64,000 nt of DNA from an uncultured Alteromonadaceae bacterium (GTDB taxonomy: Bacteria > Pseudomonadota > Gammaproteobacteria > Enterobacterales > Alteromonadaceae): assembly GCA_947503265.1 (NCBI GenBank), contig CANNDC010000017.1, positions 20,686-84,685 on the forward strand, written 5' to 3'. The notes beneath the pieces were generated by a model. That model was not told where the DNA came from, searched no databases, and was given only the letters and a program-made list of their open reading frames with translations. Position 1 is the stretch's first letter; each line of letters opens with the position of its first letter. A program made the translations under genes and the position numbers. Positions 8,597 through 18,140 of this stretch are shown piece by piece.

Positions 8597-9394
8597 CTAG
8601 TCTTCTCTACCTGCATCTTCTGCAGGTTTATTGTATATAGGCAAACCAATACCTTCAGGGTTAAAATCGTCAGGCACGACAAACGAATCCCACACAGACA
8701 ATGGATACTTCTTGACGTTGACCATATCCCCCTGATTTCCACCCAACATAAACAAATGCTGTCCGTCGCTACTTTGTCCAACAACAAACGCAACATGTCC
8801 GCCGCCTCGACGAGATTTAATGCCTATTGCACCATAGATTGGAGAGTCGATTTTTTTACCAAAATTTGACCATGCTTTAGCGCGAAAAGCGTTCTCAACT
8901 GCGACATAACCGTTTTCTTTCATCACCCAAGCGACGAATGAGGCACACCAAGCGTTTTGACCGCCAGAATCATCCGTTCCCCAAAATCTCGCTGCTTTGA
9001 AATACTCTAGGATCTTAGGATTAGCTTTACTACCTGCTATTTCAGCCTGACCCACTTCTTCAAATGCTGTGGTCATCCAAGAGATCGATTGATCGGAGCT
9101 GGTTTCGGGTTTCACAGGTTGGAGGTGCCTGTTCAGTGTATTGTGACTTTTTCCGTTAACATCAATCCGACCATCTGGGCGCGTTAATCTGACTAATCTT
9201 TGTTGAAAGACTTTGATCGCAGCAACGGTTTTGGAAGTTTCTGGCTGAGAGCCTAAGCTGCCATCAACAACGAGCGCATTGGTGGGTTGAATTAATGCAA
9301 TAATTTGGTTTAGTCCGGCTTGAACCTCCTTGATATCGCTAGGGTTATTTTCACCATCAATACCAACTGAAGCTGTAATTTTTAATTTATCCAT
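8597..9394 (-). CDS. TIGR02594-type cysteine peptidase/peptidoglycan hydrolase with peptidoglycan-binding-like N-terminus
   Basis: 265 residues without a signal peptide. Residues about 1-90 resemble a peptidoglycan-binding domain (TVAAIKVFQQRLVRL, PDGRIDVNGKSHNTLNRH). Residues about 104-250 match the TIGR02594/CHAP-like cysteine hydrolase fold: WMTTAFEEVGQAEI, the nucleophile in NAWCASFV (Cys150) and the His in RGGGHVAFVVG (His200), with LGGNQGDMVNVKKY after it. Such enzymes cut peptide cross-links or amide bonds in murein. The lack of a signal peptide implies release by phage lysis, type VI secretion or a similar route. The downstream lipoprotein could be its inhibitor. No phage genes are adjacent. 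Confidence 0.85.
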   Translation of the reverse strand: MDKLKITASVGIDGENNPSDIKEVQAGLNQIIALIQPTNALVVDGSLGSQPETSKTVAAIKVFQQRLVRLTRPDGRIDVNGKSHNTLNRHLQPVKPETSSDQSISWMTTAFEEVGQAEIAGSKANPKILEYFKAARFWGTDDSGGQNAWCASFVAWVMKENGYVAVENAFRAKAWSNFGKKIDSPIYGAIGIKSRRGGGHVAFVVGQSSDGQHLFMLGGNQGDMVNVKKYPLSVWDSFVVPDDFNPEGIGLPIYNKPAEDAGRED

Positions 9395-9663
9395 CGCTAT
9401 GCCTTTTATTATTAGTATGCGTAATTAAACATTACCGGAAAAGTATAAATAATGCTCGTATAACCATACCAATTGATCGCAAAACCTGCGTTCCACTGCC
9501 AAGATATAATTGCGTCTATCCTCAGAAATACACAACTACTCTACCTTGCCTAGACTATAGGGTGATAAAAAGATTAATATTTAAAATTCCAAACCTAGTT
9601 TGAAATTGCACTAGAGCTCAAAAGAGGTCGGGTGCAGATGAAGCTCAATAAAAGGAGTCAAAA

Positions 9664-9840
9664 TTGACAATCATTATTATCCTGGCCGTATTATTTATTT
9701 CTTTGTTCGTGGCTATTCCGCTTATTGAACGATCTAACTTTCGATTGTCGGGCGAGCAGATGGGTAAAATTGGACGTTGGATTCTTCCGTTAATGATACT
9801 TTTGGTAATCATTCAATTGTTCCGCCATTACGCTGGCTAA
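9664..9840 (+). CDS. small two-helix membrane protein (58 aa)
   Basis: A TTG at 9664 with AGGAG six bases upstream opens a 58-codon frame ending in TAA at 9838. The product has two hydrophobic segments (about residues 3-19 and 40-53) separated by a short charged loop (IERSNFRLSGEQMGKIGRW) and ends FRHYAG. The excellent ribosome-binding site, the clean TM-loop-TM layout and the plausible codon use support a real gene. Function not known. It stands alone between the divergent hydrolase and convergent GH16 genes. Confidence 0.7.
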   Translation: MTIIIILAVLFISLFVAIPLIERSNFRLSGEQMGKIGRWILPLMILLVIIQLFRHYAG

Positions 9841-10222
9841 CATTTAGAATTATTAAAAGCACTAGGCCATTTGATCCTTGCTTAGTTTTGTTTGGGGCTG
9901 CTCCCCTTTCTGTATACTTTTTGTTCTACACTTCGTGAAATGCAAATGTATTTTAATCGAGGTGTGAGTCGCCACCAATAAACTAGACACTTCCCAGCCG
10001 TTCTTGCTAACGGTGTTCATTCTCTACTGGTGATAGCAGATTATTGGAACCAAGTTTCCGCTTGCTGTTATAAAGCATATCGATGTAATCAAAGCTATTC
10101 GATTGTCATTGCCCAACCCAAATAAACACGATAGAACAAGTAAATACCGTAGAGTTTGAGCAAATCTAGAAAGCCTTTGCTCAAAAAACTTATGGTAAGC
10201 CCTGCTAGCTATTACCTAAATA
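9841..10222. other. 382-base intergenic region with a 10-bp inverted repeat
   Basis: Lies between two convergent genes. The only structure I find is a perfect inverted repeat, TTTGAGCAAA at 10155-10164 and TTTGCTCAAA at 10176-10185, with an 11-base spacer. No T-run follows it on either strand in the right place, so it is not a clear terminator. No ORF in the stretch looks real. Confidence 0.55.
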
Positions 10223-11179
10223 TCATCTCCAATTTTCAACCGGATGAGAATCCAACTGGTAGTATCGAATCCAATCATACTGGGTTTTCATTGGATACAT
10301 ATTGTCACGTTTGTTTCCCCCGAATACATCTTGAATTTCATCGTTAGGGATCCAAAAATTCATAAAAATTTGAGTTGGATTGTCTGGAATAGGAGTAGGA
10401 AAAGTTTGTGGAGACACACATTCTGGCTGACAATTGATATCGTCTATGGCAAGAGTTTTGACAAGCTCTCCATCCACGTACCAACGAATCGCATCTGGTA
10501 CCCATTCAATTGCAAATACCCGCCATTCATCGACAGGCCCAACGGTTATCTTGTCTTCCCAAGCACCATAGTCCCGCGTTTTTGACCATTGCCAGGTGTT
10601 CATGCCGTAAATTAAGTTTGCTTGAAACTTATCAGGCCGTCCTCCTTCAAGTTCAACATCAATTTCTTCCCACTCTTGCTTCTCGGCATTTGGCGCATCA
10701 CGATCGAAATCGTTTGTGTAAGTGAACAATGAGGAAATATAACCAGAGGCAGTTTCGCGATTTGGCGCTTTCATGCGAGTTTCGATACGACCATAACGAA
10801 TTTTTTTTCCAGGAATCGTGTGTAGTTCTCCACACGAAAAGTCATAGTCATATTTTTGCTGGTCATGATCAAAAGACCAACTTGGCAAAACATGTTCTTG
10901 GCGGATAACCAACTCTAGTAGGCCGTCTGTAACTTGTACGCCTTGGTCTTGGAAGCGGCAATGGGCTTCAGCACCTACCGCGCCATCCCCTTTCTTCCAA
11001 ATATCTTCATTGAAATCATCAAATCGTTCGTCTAATACTAAGCTAAAGCCATCATACTCTCCGGTATACTCAGGATAGGCAATTAACGATTTATCAATGG
11101 AACTAGTAGAAGAGTTTTGAGTTGAACACGACCACAAACTCACCAATAAAATGGCAGACAAAACATACGCAAATTTCAT
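10223..11179 (-). CDS. GH16 family glycoside hydrolase lipoprotein
   Basis: 318-residue secreted beta-glycanase. A lipobox (SLWSC, Cys18, Ser at +2) predicts outer-membrane anchoring. The GH16 active site is the segment WEEIDVELEGG: Glu172 as nucleophile, Asp174, and Glu176 as acid/base in the ExDxE spacing, which is more typical of licheninase/endoglucanase-type GH16 than of laminarinases (ExDxxE). Other family blocks are YGRIETRMKAPN, GYISSLFTY and a C-terminal WYVDGELVKTL with FMNFWIPNDE. The substrate, an algal or plant beta-glucan or galactan, cannot be fixed from sequence. ATG 11179 is chosen over a TTG directly before it. No CAZyme or TonB partner sits beside it. Confidence 0.9.
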   Translation of the reverse strand: MKFAYVLSAILLVSLWSCSTQNSSTSSIDKSLIAYPEYTGEYDGFSLVLDERFDDFNEDIWKKGDGAVGAEAHCRFQDQGVQVTDGLLELVIRQEHVLPSWSFDHDQQKYDYDFSCGELHTIPGKKIRYGRIETRMKAPNRETASGYISSLFTYTNDFDRDAPNAEKQEWEEIDVELEGGRPDKFQANLIYGMNTWQWSKTRDYGAWEDKITVGPVDEWRVFAIEWVPDAIRWYVDGELVKTLAIDDINCQPECVSPQTFPTPIPDNPTQIFMNFWIPNDEIQDVFGGNKRDNMYPMKTQYDWIRYYQLDSHPVENWR

Positions 11180-11342
11180 CAAAAATATCTCTATTGAGGA
11201 TCTCTCCCCAGATTAGAGCAAATAGCAAAGTGTGTCATTTTGACCAGAGGGCGAATAAGCTAAAACGGGTTGAGCTCGCGACTAAAAGGACTTGTAGCGA
11301 TGGATGACAATTAAAGCAGGTAGAATTTGCAGGTAAATATAG

Positions 11343-11381
11343 CCAGCTTACACGAATCTCTTTTGAATTCGCGCAAGCTGG
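11343..11381 (-). terminator. hairpin downstream of prlC
   Basis: Fifteen-pair stem (arms 11343-11357 and 11367-11381, CCAGCTT paired with AAGCTGG at the base and two G-T pairs inside) with a nine-base loop, just past the prlC stop. Downstream on the minus strand the sequence is CTATATTTAC, only a weak T-run, so termination efficiency is uncertain. Confidence 0.5.
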
Positions 11382-11396
11382 TTAATTGAATCAAAC

Positions 11397-13439
11397 TTAT
11401 CCATTAATACCTGAATGACGTAGCAAAGCATCCACTTGGGGCTCTCTGCCACGAAACGCTACGAATAACTCCATGGGCTCTTTACTTCCTCCCATTTCCA
11501 ATACGTTATTAAGGAAGTCTTTCCCTGCTTGTTGGTCGAAAATACCTTCTTCTTCGAAGCGGCTAAACGCGTCCGAAGACAAAACTTCAGCCCACTTATA
11601 ACTGTAATAGCCAGCGGCATAGCCACCAGCAAAGATATGACCAAAACTGTTCTGGAAACGATTAAACGCTGGCGGTTTGATTACCGCAACTTCTGCTCGA
11701 ACCTGGTCTAACACGGATTGCACGTCTATGGGTTTATTTGGATCAAGATTTTGGTGCAAAGTGAAATCGAACAAACTAAATTCTAATTGTCTTACCATCT
11801 GCATCGCAGATTGATAATTTCTGGCAGCAAGTAATTTATCGAGCAAGTCTTTTGGTAAAGGCTCGTCAGTTTCAAAGTGCCCAGATATAAACGCCAAGGC
11901 CTCTGGTTGCCAACACCAGTTTTCCAAAAATTGACTAGGTAACTCTACTGCATCCCATGGTACGCCACCGATTCCCGAAACAGCGGACACATCGATTTTA
12001 GTCAACATATGGTGGATACCATGGCCGAATTCATGGAATAAGGTAATGACCTCGTCATGTGTGAACAAGGCAGGTTTGTCTCCGACAGGAGCATTGAAAT
12101 TACAGGTCAAATAGGCAACTGGGTATTGCAAAGATCCATCGGCTCGTATTCGGCGCGTTTGACACACATCCATCCACGCACCACCGCGTTTGTGCGCTCT
12201 GGCATATAAGTCGAGGTAAAAGCTACCACGAAGCTGGTTATTACTATCCAAGATATCAAAATATTTCACATCTTTGTGCCAAACATCGACGTTTTCGCGC
12301 TCAACTATTCGAATCCCATACAGTTGATTGACGACTTTGAATAGACCGGCTACCACGCGATGTTCGGGGAAATAAGGACGTAACGCTTCATCAGAAATAG
12401 CGTATCTTTGTTCTTTTAATTTCTCACTATAATAGGCCATATCCCAAGCCTGAAGATCGTGTACTTGGTACATTTCCGCAGCAAACACTTTTACTTCTTC
12501 AAGATCGTTTTGTGCTTGAGGTTTTGAACGTTTGGCTAGGTCATGCAAAAAGCTAGTCACTTGATTGGGTGAATCCGCCATTTTAGTCGCTAGTGAGCGC
12601 TCAGCGTAATTGTCAAAATCCATCAAATTGGCGACTTCGTGACGTAAAGCCAAGGTTTCTTCGATAATCGCGGTATTATCCCATTTCCCTCCATTGGGAC
12701 CTTGTTCGGAGGCTCTCGTGGTGTATGCGACATAAGCTTGCTCACGCAGTTCACGATCATCAGCATAGGTCATAACAGGAATGTAACTGGGAAGATCCAA
12801 TGTGAATAACCAGCCGTCCAATTCTTTACTTTCTGCCAATTGTTTGGCCGCTTCTTTGGCTGAATCAGGCAAACCAGAAAGCTTGGATTCGTCGGTAATA
12901 TGCTTTTGCCAACCCAGCGTAGCATCCATGACATTGTTGCTAAAAGTCGATGATAATTCAGAAAGTTTGCTGACTATTTCACCATAGCGCTGTTTTTTAT
13001 CATCTTCTAGGGCAACACCAGACAAAGTAAAGTCGCGGATGGCATTGGTAATAACTTTTTGTTGGGCTTCAGACAATTTTTCAAAATCGTCACTTAACTT
13101 GATACTTTGGTAGGCATCGAATAATCCTTTATGTTGTCCTACCCAAGTACTGTACTCAGAGAGCAAAGGTAACGACGCATCATGGGCCTCTCTTAGTTGC
13201 TCATTACTGACCACTGAATTCATGTGGGATACGGGTGACCACAAACGGCTTAGCTGGTCATCAATTTCATCTATCGGCATCACCAAGTTTTGCCAAGTGT
13301 ACTGGTCTTGCTCTAATGCAGTGGTAATTGTTTTTTTGCACGCTGCAATGGCGTGTTTTACCGATTCTACTATTTCATCAGCTTTTATTTCGCTAAATTG
13401 AGGAAGTGCTGATGTATTTGATTCAGAAATAAGATCCAT
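11397..13439 (-). CDS. prlC: oligopeptidase A (M3 metallopeptidase)
   Basis: Cytosolic zinc oligopeptidase that degrades short peptides, including cleaved signal peptides. The 680-residue length is identical to E. coli PrlC and the two align end to end. The zinc site is HEFGHGIHH with the downstream Glu in the PSQFLENW block. Other hallmarks are SGVPWDAVELPSQF-like, IFAGGYAAGYYSYKWAEVL near the C-terminus and GREPQVDALL at the end. Single gene with its own promoter region (13440-13500) and a downstream hairpin. In E. coli the gene is heat-inducible; I see no clear sigma-32 promoter here. Confidence 0.98.
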   Translation of the reverse strand: MDLISESNTSALPQFSEIKADEIVESVKHAIAACKKTITTALEQDQYTWQNLVMPIDEIDDQLSRLWSPVSHMNSVVSNEQLREAHDASLPLLSEYSTWVGQHKGLFDAYQSIKLSDDFEKLSEAQQKVITNAIRDFTLSGVALEDDKKQRYGEIVSKLSELSSTFSNNVMDATLGWQKHITDESKLSGLPDSAKEAAKQLAESKELDGWLFTLDLPSYIPVMTYADDRELREQAYVAYTTRASEQGPNGGKWDNTAIIEETLALRHEVANLMDFDNYAERSLATKMADSPNQVTSFLHDLAKRSKPQAQNDLEEVKVFAAEMYQVHDLQAWDMAYYSEKLKEQRYAISDEALRPYFPEHRVVAGLFKVVNQLYGIRIVERENVDVWHKDVKYFDILDSNNQLRGSFYLDLYARAHKRGGAWMDVCQTRRIRADGSLQYPVAYLTCNFNAPVGDKPALFTHDEVITLFHEFGHGIHHMLTKIDVSAVSGIGGVPWDAVELPSQFLENWCWQPEALAFISGHFETDEPLPKDLLDKLLAARNYQSAMQMVRQLEFSLFDFTLHQNLDPNKPIDVQSVLDQVRAEVAVIKPPAFNRFQNSFGHIFAGGYAAGYYSYKWAEVLSSDAFSRFEEEGIFDQQAGKDFLNNVLEMGGSKEPMELFVAFRGREPQVDALLRHSGING

Positions 13440-13688
13440 AGTTTCTCACGACTAATTATTAATGTGTTATCCAATCTCGGTTAACCTAGCTGTCGGGTTA
13501 TTCGACCATATTGCTCATTTGGATTGGTGTTCTTCGATTGATAAAGACATGTGGGCTAAATGGTCGTAATGCAAGTATTGAAATAAAAATGCTCTGTTCC
13601 AGTTCCTTTGAGCATAGCAGATGGTTCCTATGCGTATTTATGATAGGGTTCTTGGTCTCAAAGATTAATTGGTTTGAAAGGAAAGTAA

Positions 13689-15035
13689 ATGGCAGATTTT
13701 GACTACATTTGTATTGGCGGCGGTAGTGGTGGTATCGCTTCGGCTAACCGAGCAGCGAAACACGGCAAAAAGGTAGCGCTTATTGAAGCCTCTGCTGTTG
13801 GTGGTACATGTGTAAACGTAGGTTGCGTACCTAAAAAAGTAATGTGGTTTGGCGCGCATGTCGCTGAAGCCATCAACCTATACGCACCGGATTATGGTTT
13901 TGACGTCTCAGTGAACAATTTCAATTGGCAAACGTTAGTGGATAGTCGAGAAGCCTATATCAAGCGTATTCATGGCAGTTACAGCAGTGGCTTTGAGAAA
14001 AATGCGGTTACCTTGATTGAGGGTTTTGCAACCTTTGTTGATAAAAACACAGTTGAAGTAAATGGTAAACATTACACTGCTGATCATATTCTAATTGCTA
14101 CTGGTGGCCGCCCCACGCAACCTAATATTCAAGGCGCAGAATTGGGTATCGACTCTAATGGTTTCTTTGAACTCAATGAACAACCTAAACGTGCAGTAGT
14201 GGTAGGCGCGGGATATATAGCCGTTGAGCTTGCAGGAGTTTTACATGCGCTCGGGACTAAAACAGATTTAGTAGTGCGCAAACACGCTCCGTTGAGAAAC
14301 TTTGACACCATGTTGTCTGAGACCTTGGTAGAACTTATGGCTCAAGATGGCCCTACATTGCATACACATGCCACTCCATCTCAAGTAGTCAAGAATGCGG
14401 ACGGCTCGTTAACTATTGAGTTTGAAAGCGGTCAGTCAATTGAAACGGACTGTGTTATTTGGGCCATTGGCCGTGAGCCTGCAAACGACAATATTGGACT
14501 TGAAAAAGTGGGTGTAGCCTTAAACGAAAGAGGCTACATCAAAGTAGACAAATTCCAAAATACCAGTGTAGATGGTATCTATGCAGTGGGTGACAACATA
14601 GGTTATGTCGAGCTAACACCTGTTGCTGTTAAATCTGGACGTCTGTTATCTGAACGTCTCTTTAACGGTCAAACTAACGCCCACATGGATTATACTTTGA
14701 TACCCACAGTGGTATTTAGTCATCCGCCGATTGGCACTATTGGTTTGAGCGAAGACGAGGCCAAAAGCGAATATGGCGAAGACAATGTAACAGTCTACAA
14801 CTCGGGCTTTGCTGCAATGTACACAGCCGTAACCAAGCATCGCCAGATGACGCGGATGAAATTAGTCTGTGCTGGTGAAGATCAAAAAGTAGTTGGTTTG
14901 CATGGCATTGGCGCTGGTATGGATGAAATTCTACAAGGGTTTGGTGTGGCCATGAAAATGGGTGCGACCAAAGCTGATTTTGATGCATGTGTTGCCATTC
15001 ACCCTACTTCGGGTGAAGAGTTTGTTACCATGTAG
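13689..15035 (+). CDS. gor: glutathione-disulfide reductase
   Basis: FAD- and NADPH-dependent reduction of glutathione disulfide in the cytosol. 448 residues, close to E. coli Gor (450). In order: FAD-binding GGGSGGIASANRAA, the redox-active pair in GGTCVNVGCVPKK, the NADPH-binding GAGYIAVELAGVL, the second FAD site YAVGDNIGYVELTP and the interface catalytic HPTSGEEFVTM with His at the C-terminus. The ATG has AAGGAA eight bases upstream. Monocistronic. Confidence 0.98.
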   Translation: MADFDYICIGGGSGGIASANRAAKHGKKVALIEASAVGGTCVNVGCVPKKVMWFGAHVAEAINLYAPDYGFDVSVNNFNWQTLVDSREAYIKRIHGSYSSGFEKNAVTLIEGFATFVDKNTVEVNGKHYTADHILIATGGRPTQPNIQGAELGIDSNGFFELNEQPKRAVVVGAGYIAVELAGVLHALGTKTDLVVRKHAPLRNFDTMLSETLVELMAQDGPTLHTHATPSQVVKNADGSLTIEFESGQSIETDCVIWAIGREPANDNIGLEKVGVALNERGYIKVDKFQNTSVDGIYAVGDNIGYVELTPVAVKSGRLLSERLFNGQTNAHMDYTLIPTVVFSHPPIGTIGLSEDEAKSEYGEDNVTVYNSGFAAMYTAVTKHRQMTRMKLVCAGEDQKVVGLHGIGAGMDEILQGFGVAMKMGATKADFDACVAIHPTSGEEFVTM

Positions 15036-15268
15036 AAGTGTGTCTGGAAACAGTACTGAGGAGAATTGATTAATCTGGAAAAACCATCAATATATTCCAA
15101 AGACAAAGATACGTTGAGGTGTAATTTTGGTTTTTTCTATTCAGTCTCCCCATTTAAATCAGCTTATCATCCTTTTCGTGGAGAAGTCGTCGACTTCGCG
15201 TCACAAGGTTTCGATAGGTTTTACACCAATAATGGCGAATACGTCAATCCGGCTAATCTTTGGCTTAG

Positions 15269-16525
15269 TTAATTCACCTTACTCAGTTTTTTAATCGGTA
15301 AACGCTTTCCATAGGTTAGCATACGCCATATCCATTCGGCAGGCCCATACATGAATACCTTCAACCACAGATTAGATATGACAACTTGTATAATAAAAAT
15401 CAGAATGGCAATGACGACGAAACTCCAAGGAGCGCCTTCTAAAAGTAAGCCAAAGCCAACACCGTAAAAAATGCCAATACCAAAGAAAGTCTGCAATAGG
15501 TAATTAGAGAGGGCCATACGTCCTGGCGCGGCAAACACGCTCAATAGCGATTTGTGCTTACGCCACAATAAAGTAAATATCGCAATATATGCAAAGGCCA
15601 GTGGAAAGACGGCAAGCATATACGCAATCACCGATAAAAAACCATCTGCAGAGTGTGCTTGAAATGAGTTTAGCCCTGAAAGTTTGGCGTAGACAAGCGT
15701 CGAGGGTAAGCCTACAACAAGGCCAAATAAGATCATCTTTTTTAACAAGGCGGTGTTTTCTAGGAGCTTACCTGCTATCAATTGGCGTCCAGCCCACATA
15801 CCTAGCAGCATAATGCCCAATACCTTTGGAATACGCCAAGTATCAAAATAATATCCGACTCTGCCAATGGCGATTTCTATGTTTAATTCAATATAACGAA
15901 TAAGACTTGTGGTATGGACTGTTTCGTAAAAACCAGCAAAAAAGCCACTTATATTATCGCTACCATCCACCAAATAACTTGCTACCTGATATAAACCCAG
16001 GGAAGGGTCGATACCAAGTTTCCAAAACAAGTAATAACCAGGGATAGGAACCAAAAACAATAGCACGGCTATCACTATTAAACTGCGGTTGTTGCATTTG
16101 CGCATAAAGAATAAGACAAAGCCTAGCAGGGCATAAAGTAGGAGAATATCGCCAATCCAAAATACGCACAGGTGTATCATGCTGATAAGCAATAATATAC
16201 TGAGACGACGCAGATAAAGGTAATTAGCTTTGGCAGCTACCTTGTCTTGTAGGCGCGATAACTGTAACGCAAAGCCAAGGCCAAAAAGAAAGGAGAAAAT
16301 AGTATAAAAACGCCCATCAATCACTATCAGCATAAAGGCATCATAAATATCCGCGCCTTCGATGGAGCCTTTTGCATTAGCATTTAAAAACAACCAGCCT
16401 GCAAAATACTGGACATTCGCAAAGAAAATGCCAAACAAGGCAAACCCGCGTAAAGCATCTAAAATATCATAGCGTGTGCTAGCGGATATTGGCGCAGCAT
16501 CAGCAGCAAGGCTGGGGTTATTCAT
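15269..16525 (-). CDS. DUF418 multi-pass membrane protein (YeiB-like)
   Basis: 418 residues with roughly ten hydrophobic segments. The N-terminus RYDILDALRGFALFGI and following FFANVQYF are the signature of the YeiB/DUF418 family, related to acyltransferase-3-like integral membrane proteins. The DUF418 core is C-terminal (LLQTFFGIGIFYGVGFGLL ... GPAEWIWRMLTYGKR). Transport or acyl-transfer roles have been suggested for the family, but no function is established. It lies 59 bases downstream of the amidohydrolase gene on the same strand and is probably cotranscribed with it. Confidence 0.9.
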   Translation of the reverse strand: MNNPSLAADAAPISASTRYDILDALRGFALFGIFFANVQYFAGWLFLNANAKGSIEGADIYDAFMLIVIDGRFYTIFSFLFGLGFALQLSRLQDKVAAKANYLYLRRLSILLLISMIHLCVFWIGDILLLYALLGFVLFFMRKCNNRSLIVIAVLLFLVPIPGYYLFWKLGIDPSLGLYQVASYLVDGSDNISGFFAGFYETVHTTSLIRYIELNIEIAIGRVGYYFDTWRIPKVLGIMLLGMWAGRQLIAGKLLENTALLKKMILFGLVVGLPSTLVYAKLSGLNSFQAHSADGFLSVIAYMLAVFPLAFAYIAIFTLLWRKHKSLLSVFAAPGRMALSNYLLQTFFGIGIFYGVGFGLLLEGAPWSFVVIAILIFIIQVVISNLWLKVFMYGPAEWIWRMLTYGKRLPIKKLSKVN

Positions 16526-16584
16526 CGTTTCTCATTCCCTATTTATATCTTTATGCCACTTTCATTAACGACAATTTTGAAAAC

Positions 16585-17910
16585 TCAGTCTGCTATATGT
16601 TTGTGTACCACGCCTTCTTTCATCACAAAGCTGACATTTTGCAAAATCGTAATATCGTCAAGTGGGTTGCCGTTTACTGCAACGATGTCTCCCCATTTCC
16701 CTGCTTCTATGCTGCCTAATTCATCGAGTTTGCCAATATTGTCAGCTCCGCTGAGCGTTCCAGCAATAATCGCTTCCATTGGAGTCATGCCGCCATATTT
16801 AACCAGTAATTCAAACTCCTTCGCGTTGTCACCGTGAGGACCCACGCCTGCATCGGTAGAAAGCGCAATATTCACACCGGCCTCGTGGGCTTTTTTGACA
16901 TAGGTATCGGCTGCGATCACGGCTTGTTCAGCTTTTGCGCGCTGATTGTCGGTTAAATAACTATTAGGGTCGTTGAGTAAAGATCTTCCTGTTTCAAAGG
17001 CTGAAAGCGTGGGCGACAAATAGGCATTGTTTTCAACAAATAAACGAATGCTTTCGTCATTTAAAAAGGTACCGTGCTCAATGGTGTCTGCGCCTGCTTT
17101 TAGCGCTGCATTAATGCCCTCTGCACCGTGAGCATGGGCAGCCACCCTTCGTCCCATCAGTGTAGCGGTATCAATGATGGCACTTAATTCATCTTCAAAA
17201 AACTGTTGCTCTAGGCCTGCGTTACTGTCAGACATAACGCCCGCAGTGGCAGTCAGCTTGATATGGTCGGCTTTGCGTCTTATTTGGTCTCTTACCGCTT
17301 TGCGACACTCTGCAACACCATCACACACGCCCGATGTGCGCATTACGTCAGCTACAGACTCTTTAAAGCTATGGGTAAAGTCGCCATGGCCGCCGTTGAT
17401 CGCAATAATGTTTCCGGCAACAAAGGTTCTGGGGCCAACAATATACCCTGCGTTAATGCCGTCTCTCACTGCAAATATAGCATCATCTGTGAAAGCGCCC
17501 ACGTCTCTCACGCTGGTAAAACCTGCCATAAGGGTATCGCGGGCATGTTTTGCGCCAAGCATGGCGGTATCAGCGTCTGACATTTGTACCCAGCTAAGCG
17601 CGGCACCGGGCGCAAGTGCCAAGGTTAAATGCACATGACCATCAATAAAACCTGGCATCACAAACTGATTTTTTAAATCGTGGATTTCAATTGAATCGCT
17701 ACTGTCGATTGTTAAGTCATCTGCATCAACGTAACCATTTTCAATACCATGGACCTTACCATCTTTTAAAATGACGCTTTGTTGCGCGGTCACTTCCTCA
17801 CCTGGCACGGCCAAGAGTGTGCCCGCGTGGATAATGTCCCATTCTGCGGCATGGACGTGCGTTAAGCTTGTAAATAGGCACAGAAGCGCAGTAACTTTGA
17901 AAGATTTCAT
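16585..17910 (-). CDS. exported amidohydrolase (imidazolonepropionase/Xaa-Pro dipeptidase-like)
   Basis: 441 residues with a Sec signal peptide (VTALLCLFTSLTHVHAA). Metal-dependent amidohydrolase superfamily: GFIDGHVHLTLA supplies the HxH metal ligands, SVRDVGAF follows, a Lys in DHIKLTATAG is the probable carbamylated bridge, AHAHGAEGINAALKAG and TIEHGTF carry the two later His ligands, and ALSTDAGVGPHG the final Asp. Members cleave peptide-like or cyclic amide substrates, often prolyl or arginyl dipeptides, in the periplasm. Precise substrate unknown. Followed by the DUF418 gene. Confidence 0.9.
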   Translation of the reverse strand: MKSFKVTALLCLFTSLTHVHAAEWDIIHAGTLLAVPGEEVTAQQSVILKDGKVHGIENGYVDADDLTIDSSDSIEIHDLKNQFVMPGFIDGHVHLTLALAPGAALSWVQMSDADTAMLGAKHARDTLMAGFTSVRDVGAFTDDAIFAVRDGINAGYIVGPRTFVAGNIIAINGGHGDFTHSFKESVADVMRTSGVCDGVAECRKAVRDQIRRKADHIKLTATAGVMSDSNAGLEQQFFEDELSAIIDTATLMGRRVAAHAHGAEGINAALKAGADTIEHGTFLNDESIRLFVENNAYLSPTLSAFETGRSLLNDPNSYLTDNQRAKAEQAVIAADTYVKKAHEAGVNIALSTDAGVGPHGDNAKEFELLVKYGGMTPMEAIIAGTLSGADNIGKLDELGSIEAGKWGDIVAVNGNPLDDITILQNVSFVMKEGVVHKHIAD

Positions 17911-18140
17911 TGGGAATAGTCTCGTTTAGGAAAGCTGGTGAAGTCCGTCAGCCCTTTGCTAGTTGGTACATCATTCAGCAATGCAGCTAAGTTACGATAA
18001 AGTTTGCGGGGTCTCAATATTGCTAGCGTCAAAGTAGCGTCATTTTGACTTAGGGGATGGTTACTTATGACCTTAAAATCACCGCCTAGATACCAATTGC
18101 CTACAAACCCAGTTTGATAATCTCGCTCCTTTAATACCAA
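17907..18140 (-). other. short unassigned frame, possible gene remnant
   Basis: A 77-codon frame from a TTG ends 4 bases inside the amidohydrolase start. Its inner part (GNWYLGGDFKVISNHPL, then NDATLTLAIL) reads like real protein, and the NDATLT stretch is encoded again by the 18-base repeat at 20736-20753, where the frame is short. There is no good ribosome-binding site. This could be a decayed gene end or a dispersed repeat that happens to be open. Low confidence that it is expressed. Confidence 0.25.
18027..18044. repeat. 18-bp dispersed direct repeat, copy 1
   Basis: CGTCAAAGTAGCGTCATT occurs here and at 20736-20753 in the same orientation. The similarity extends upstream through a shared TCAATAT with interspersed mismatches, about 32 bases in total. 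The copies bracket 2.7 kb with the small exported protein, the M20 remnant and the FAD oxidase gene. Confidence 0.6.

Noticed and set aside
10155..10185. Terminator at the GH16 gene
   Set aside because: Perfect 10-bp inverted repeat, but no T-run follows on either strand; listed only as structure in the gap.
15066..15272. 68-codon plus-strand frame after gor
   Set aside because: TTG start with a GGAG only two bases away, no recognisable domain, and the end runs into the converging DUF418 gene. Chance frame is more likely.
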